Shown here: in pieces, positions 53,601 through 60,868 of the stretch
How the letters are laid out: every line of letters begins with the position of its first letter
How positions within the stretch are numbered: the stretch's first letter is position 1
Assembly: GCA_963930775.1 (NCBI GenBank)
Contig: OZ005697.1
Location: forward strand, 5,044,292-5,108,291
Reading direction: 5' to 3'
DNA from: Cliona cf. orientalis
Taxonomy: Eukaryota; Porifera; Demospongiae; Clionaida; Clionaidae
DNA length: 64,000 bases
Translations under genes and position numbers: made by a program
The notes under the pieces: generated by a model
Databases searched by the model: none
The model's input: only the letters and a program-made list of their open reading frames with translations
What the model was told of the DNA's origin: nothing

Positions 53601-56600
53601 CAGTGATAAAATCAAAGGTCTGAACAAGTTCATGACAAAAAGCCACTTCAAGATGGAGGGCTTTCATATGCTGAAGGATGTTCTGCAGAGAGATGACTGG
53701 ATGTCATCGGTCGACCTCAAGGATGCCTACTTCTCCGTCCCAATAGCCCAGCCTCACCGGAAGGTGCTACGCTTTGAGTGGAAGGGCAACATATACGAGT
53801 ATCAGTGCCTACAGAGCCAGATCTAGTCTTGGAGACAGATGGGGCGCTCGCTGCGATGCTCGAATACAAGCCCGGGCTCCTATTTCTCTCCTGGCTCTCA
53901 AGACCCGGCTTCAAAACGAGACTGGCATGTAAATGGGATTGGCATTTATTTATGCAGTACCGTGCTGATTCCTGGCTGCATGGTGCACACAGCGCCCACG
54001 CAGTAATGCAGCAGCCTCTTTAGAATGACTTTCTGCCTCCTCTATAGCCTTTAGAGCAGCTTTAGTACAGCACAAATCAGTCACTCATTCTCTTACTCAG
54101 CCTTCTGACAAGATAGAGACACTAAGATACTAAGTGAAGAGAAAGTCGAATTCAATGCACTCATTCAATAGTGCCAATTATCAAGAAGGTGTGGTCTCAC
54201 TGGAGTACTTAGAACCTAAAATTTTCTTCTTTAACGAACACAAAATTTCTGGTGCAAAAAAAAATCATAGCACTTTAGGATAATCTCCTCATATACATGT
54301 ACCTATCTTCACAAGTGCAATTGTAATCCTCTGTGATTTGCACTCCCACTGAAGTGTGACGCATGCAAATTGTAGATACAGGTTGCAGCAACTGGTGCTA
54401 GCTATATATAGCCCAACAGTGAGCATGGATAGCTGAACTGTCCCATCATGGCTGCACAGAAAGGCTTTGTGGTAGTGTGGTTCATATTTTCATGGTAGCT
54501 GACAAAAAATGGCAACATTCTGTACCGTGCAAAAATTACTGCTATACAATAAAGCCGTGTATCTCATACACCTTCTTTCCTGTAAACTTTTAATGAGGAT
54601 ATTGTACTGATAGGGTTCATCTTATAAGTTGGAGCACTTACCGTAGAATTTCAGTTGTCATTATGAGGCATGGAGCTTCTGTCCGAATCTGTACATCTCC
54701 AGTCAAAAGGCCTATAGTCTGTTCATCAAATTTCTGCCGAAAGTCCCTGAACTTTTGATTTGAAAGAGCTTTAATGGGAGAAGTATACACAACTCTGCAT
54801 TGTAAAAAGACAGTTATAATTATATCATGTCAAAATTAATGAAGACAAGTTTTGCACTACTGCACACCTAGTTTTGTGCTTTGTGGACAAAGCAATGGCA
54901 TATTCTGCTACCACAGTTTTCCCAGCAGATGTGTGGGCAGCCACAAACACACTGTCGTGTTGCTCCAAGTGAAAGATAGCCTGCTTCTGGAATAAATCCA
55001 GTTCAAATGGAAACTGCGTACAATGAACAAAACCAGGTCACAACAGAAATAGCCTTATATTCATGATACACACTTACTTTAAATGCCGGATTGGGAACTT
55101 TACTCTTAAATTCATCACCTGACATACTAAAATCTACTTTTACACTCCATTGGCGTATTTTGGGCTTCAAAATGGATGTAGTCTTTGTTAATATGTTTGT
55201 CTTGGAAATTGGAGTGAACATTAACCATAATTATGTGGATATATTATTACTCATGCATGGCTATATGTAGCATACCCTATTCAGCACACCATCAAGCATA
55301 TTATCCTTGGACTCCAGATCTGTTACCTCCACCCTGCCACTGCCTAATCAAAACAGAAGGGGCACATAATAATATGCAACCATCCACGATAACTTAGTAT
55401 GCAAGATGATCATAACAGTAATTAATTTAAATTGTCCAAAAATATTGGAGGCATGACACACCCAATCCAGTACAGTAGTCAACGTGTACTAGCACACTAT
55501 ACACAAGCTTTAAGTCATAAGACAGATCATAGCTGTACCAGTGATTAATTAACCAGTAAAAAGTGTCATACTACCACACATTGTCACAATCACAAGGTAC
55601 GGTACCAGTAGTCTACATGCAAGCTATTAATCAGAAATATATAGTTAAAAGACTGCCCTCCTTTTGTATGTTGTCACTGGCACAATATATGTGTACCTTT
55701 TGATGTACAGTAGCAGTAAAAAGAGGTGACGTTTCCATTCCGTTCCATCCCATCCAGACGCTGTCGCACCGTTCATGCTAGCCATACTGTTTCCGTTCCG
55801 TATGCATGCGTGCACAATTGGTAATTGGGTGTGGTCTTTCGACATGCAAAAAAAATGGAAGGCCACAGCTCGTTCATTCGCCGACTAGAGAATCAATAGT
55901 TTTATACTGCCACAGTCTTCTAAACTGTTCTAGGGCAGTTCACTACTGCCGCTCTTTGATTTTGAGCGATGAGGCTCCACTGGGTTTGAAGTCCGCTATG
56001 GACATTGATTGACCTCGCGTCGCCAATGATCACCTCCAAATGCAATCGGTTGGATAGAGCAATGCTTCTTTTGGCTTTCTTAGGCTCTGGCGGCGTCATT
56101 TTCATGCTAGTTACGATTGAGAATAGTCGATTGCACGTTCTGTCGTGTCAGCCTCCGCCCATCCCATTTCTATTCTTGTGTATGGGGAACAGCCGTTTTA
56201 CTTCTATCTCAACAGGGCGGAATGGAATAAAAACGTCAGCTTTTTTGGACTCCATTCCATTATGGCTAACAAAGCAGCTTAATATGAATTTCTTGAATGC
56301 TATCACAGCATTACTGGCTGTTGTTAGCAAAAGAGTTCAGATAATCGAGGTTTAAAGTTGGGTCTGTACATACAATTTTCGTGTTCAAGGATAGGAGCAG
56401 GAAGAACTTCGAACCAGCAACTGTGGTCACATATGTACACTGATAATGTGTTCAATGCCCATAAGTGGTGCCACTTGCACTCAAAAGTTAGCAAATATAT
56501 AGACGGTGAACATGCATAACCATTCATAACTTCTCACAGAGTGCCGTGTGTATAATATTGGTTTGTTTACAGCATATCAATTCTAATAATCATTCTGTAG

Positions 56601-59600
56601 CTCTTATATATGTGGCTCTAAAATGTAAAATCAGAGCATTATATACTTTATTCATGAAGTGGTTCCCAACTTAAAGTATCAGTCTAATAGCGTGATATTA
56701 TTTCTCTTCAAACATGAAATTAATGCTAAATGTATTAAGCAGGCCAGCATTACTTTTAAGGGGGCAGCGACTGCACCCTCCCCACCAAACTTGAGAGTAG
56801 CCATCATACATGTAGAAAGCTGTGATCTCCTTTATCACTACTATCTAAATAATTATTGAGTGTACATGTACTAATACTAGGAGACATACATCATTTAAAT
56901 CGTCACTGCTTGACTTCATAAATAATTAATATGATGGAGTGATGTCTCCTAGCATTCGTTTTCCATATATCATTACCACATTTATTTTGGTGTTTTTTGT
57001 CACTGCTACCCATACCTTTGCCTCAATTTTTACTTTTTTTATACTTGTTTGTGTTCAGGAGCGGATCCAGGGGGTCATGGGGGCAGCTGACCTCCCCTCT
57101 CAAGGCTGATCATCTTGTAGCATCTTGCATCATTCTGCTGTGCTTGACTAAACAGCCAGCTTCAGCACTCTAACTTCAACTAATGAACCTTGAGCTGACT
57201 ACAAAATGGAGCTACATGTAGAAACCTGTTTGTAAGATGAAAAAGTTGGATTCCATTGACTTCTCTGACTGTTTGTCTCGTTTGCGACAATGATGTCGGT
57301 GTGGCCAAAAATTTCGCATGCGATTCCTTATTCTGACCCCCCCCCCCCCCCCCCCCCCCCACCACCTGATATCCTGGATCTGCCTGCCCCTGTGGCATCC
57401 ATTGCACTCTGTGCATGTATATGCATAGTAGTTGCCGAGGCGTGGTTCTCGAAATGCTTGATAAAGGATGAAAACTGCCGGGCTTTTGCACAATCACTTC
57501 TGAAACTGAACTGAATGATATGAAAAGTAGCTCAAAATGTTGATGTGGCACCGGTTTAGACTGCAGCGAAAAGAACATGAAAATGCTATTTTTGTCACCC
57601 TCGGGTTCAGACTCTCTGTGCATATCAATAGAGTGTAAAATCACTCATAGAACGCAATGGTCCAGATTAGAAGTTTTGAAACTGTTCCGTTGTCGAGATA
57701 TTCTCATTTTTGTAACGTAACGTCTGGGCCATCACTACTAATTATTATAGTCTACCGACTCTATGATACATGTATAACTGAACAAATCATGCAGGGCAGT
57801 AACTTTCAAATTCATGCCTCATCTGTTATAAGCATTATGTGTGGACTGTCACAGTATTAACACGCTGTCCAGAGGAACCACCAAAATTTGAGAGCGAATT
57901 TGAGAGAAAGGTAACTTTCCCACATTTTTGTTTTAAAACACTTCGATCTTCGGTAGTAATACACTGCTGAGATATTCATATACCTGTAGTTTTTGGGGGG
58001 ACAGAATGTGTATACCTTTGCTATAAAAATTATGTAAGAGCTGCTCTAAATCTCATATCTTACAGCATAATATGCATGTCCATAGGTGCCAACAAGCTTT
58101 GTCTGTTTTCCTTAAAGCCAGTATCTACATATCTATAAAGAGCATACTTGCCTATGCAGGAGCACAGTGCCTTATGCTTACAGCAAGTATAAGTACAAGT
58201 ACTCTGTCCAAGGGTTATTAAAATATGCCTGTAGCTGTACTGTGTATGCACACATGAATGGAATATCCCAGTATCATGGAATGCGCCTGTAGTATACGCA
58301 TGGAATACGCCTGTATCACGCATGGAATACACATGTACCACGCATGGAATACGCCTGTATCATGCTTGGAATACGCTTGTACAACGCATGGAATACACCT
58401 GGAACATGCAGGGTTTCATGCATGAAATATCCATACTTTTCATGCATGGAACATGCATGAAATTTAGGCACCAATCCATGCATGTAACATGCATGTCCCA
58501 CACCTGAAAAACGTCCCAAATCCCTGCATGTTACATGCATGTTTCAGGAATCATGCATGTAACATGCATGAAATTTCGTATCGTCACTGGAAATTTCATG
58601 CATGGAACTTTCTGGATTTGGGCGCATGAAATGTCCTGAAACATGCATGAAACATGCATGTTTCAGGCGCTCCATTTTGAGTAGGGTATTCTTCCATCAT
58701 CCTACTACACTCGCTGCAAATTGCGAGCCCCGCCCACTTCTGGTATGGGTAGGATGAGTGCATGTTTCAACTGCGGTCGAAAAACGCCATTTTATGGCAG
58801 TCTTGGGCGGATCACCACTCGGAATAAGAGGGCTTGCTTCTAACGTTGGATCTGTGAAGTAGAAGGCCCAAACTGCTATCAAACCAAGTCTGAAGCCTAA
58901 CTGGCTTGAAATAGTGGCAGGTTGAAAAGTGATAAAAATCGCAGTTATACCCCTTTTCTCAAATTCACTCACAAAAATAATAGTTATGTACAATTTCTCT
59001 TGTGCACTTGCACAGACCATGAACAAAAGTGTTTGAATCTATAGATGCCTCTGGGCAATGGGGCTTGAACAAGGGGAAAGAAATTGCATGGTTTGTCTTT
59101 TGGTCTTTGTCTGGAATCCTATACAAATGAAGATAGCTAGCCTAGATGTATACATGCAGAGCAGGTAGCATAATATAATATGCATGCAATGAAATGTGGC
59201 CCCAGATGCTGCATGGCTGACCGTACCTCACCTCGTATGTACATGTATATTATCTCAAATGCTAATTACATTATGATACATTGTACACTAAATGCATAAT
59301 ATTATATCCCTAAACATTCATACATACCTTCTGGTGCGAGAATCTCTTCAGTCCTTAATTCCTACAATTATTTGACAGGCACAGTAAAATAATGGTTTCT
59401 TACTGACAGTGTATACATATTCTTTCTGCATGCATTGGGCACACAACCAGGGAGGGGGCTTATTCGCAGGATCATGACATTTCTGCATGCATGAATGGCA
59501 ACCATTACAAAAGTGGCTAGTGTGCTATAGCTGTAGTTAGCTACATGTATACTACACTGCTTTATTGGTTTACATTTAGAATAATCATAGAGACAGTAGA

Positions 59601-60834
59601 CTCTATAAGTAGGGATGGCCCGGATACTCCATATATGTAATACATTACAAAAATCCAAATATCTCAAAACAGGTAACTTTGTGAAATTTCTAAGCGTCAA
59701 AATCAGAATCTATACCAAATTATCTATCTAACGAGACCAAGATCATCCATCAATTCAATTGTATATGCCAGAACCAGATGTTCAAAAAATAGCTATTTGT
59801 CAAGGTTTCTTTCTTCTTTCTTTCTTTCTCATTTCCATGTCTAACTCAAGACTGTCTGGACCTCTCACCTTAGTTCTCATATAAATCCACTCTATTTTGT
59901 AGCGCGCAGTGCAGTGGCACGCTAGTTTGGCGTTATCTCGACAGTTACGTAATAGTGGGGGTGTGTCTGATACGCCATTTTGTGATATAATGCGCATGCT
60001 CGGAATATGTTGCCATGGTGAAGTCATGTGACAGCGCCTAGCCACACCCTAGGCAATCGAGAGCTAGCTACGTAGCTACTAGCGCATGCAGCGATGCGCT
60101 GGATCAATCATGGATATGAAGGTGCAAGGCTCGAGGAACGGTAAGGCGCTAGGCATAGGCGAGCTACTCGCTAGCCGTGCAATGCTAGTGCTCCGCTGGA
60201 TCAATCATAGCATAGATATTATACTATCATACGAAGGCTCCGACAAGGCTCGAGGAGCGGTAACGTACAGATCATAAAATTATGCCAGGTACTGAGCTAG
60301 CTGCTGCCAACAATAAAACTTAGAACTCGGTTTTCTCCCTAAGCGGAGTCTCATGGGCCACCTAAATAATACTATTATACAGGCATATGAACGCAAGTTG
60401 ATGAGGGGTGTGGCTACGAATTTGACACCTCCCATCTTGTGATAAGATGGCATTGATAAATTATACTAAGTACAACATAAAAAGAATAGAAACAAGTATA
60501 AAAACAATTGAATAAAATTGAAGAATGAAGTAGGGATGGCAGGATAAAAAAAAGTGCTTTTTGAGGGGTATACAAAAATAAAATAAGTAATAATGTGATT
60601 GAATCAAAACTGATAAACTCGAACCATTATGACAACTAGGGAACAACTTGAATATCTCCCACATACCGCACTCAACAAACACGTCGCGTGACATTAATAG
60701 GTGCATAATAGTGGAGAAAAGCATGCAAGCATAAAGGAAGTATAGTAGATACGATTATCTCTTGTTTGTGTACTTTTTTATCCTAGCTGCCATCCCTACT
60801 TCATTCTTCAATTTTATTCAATTGTTTTTATACT

Positions 60835-60868
<34 letters not shown>

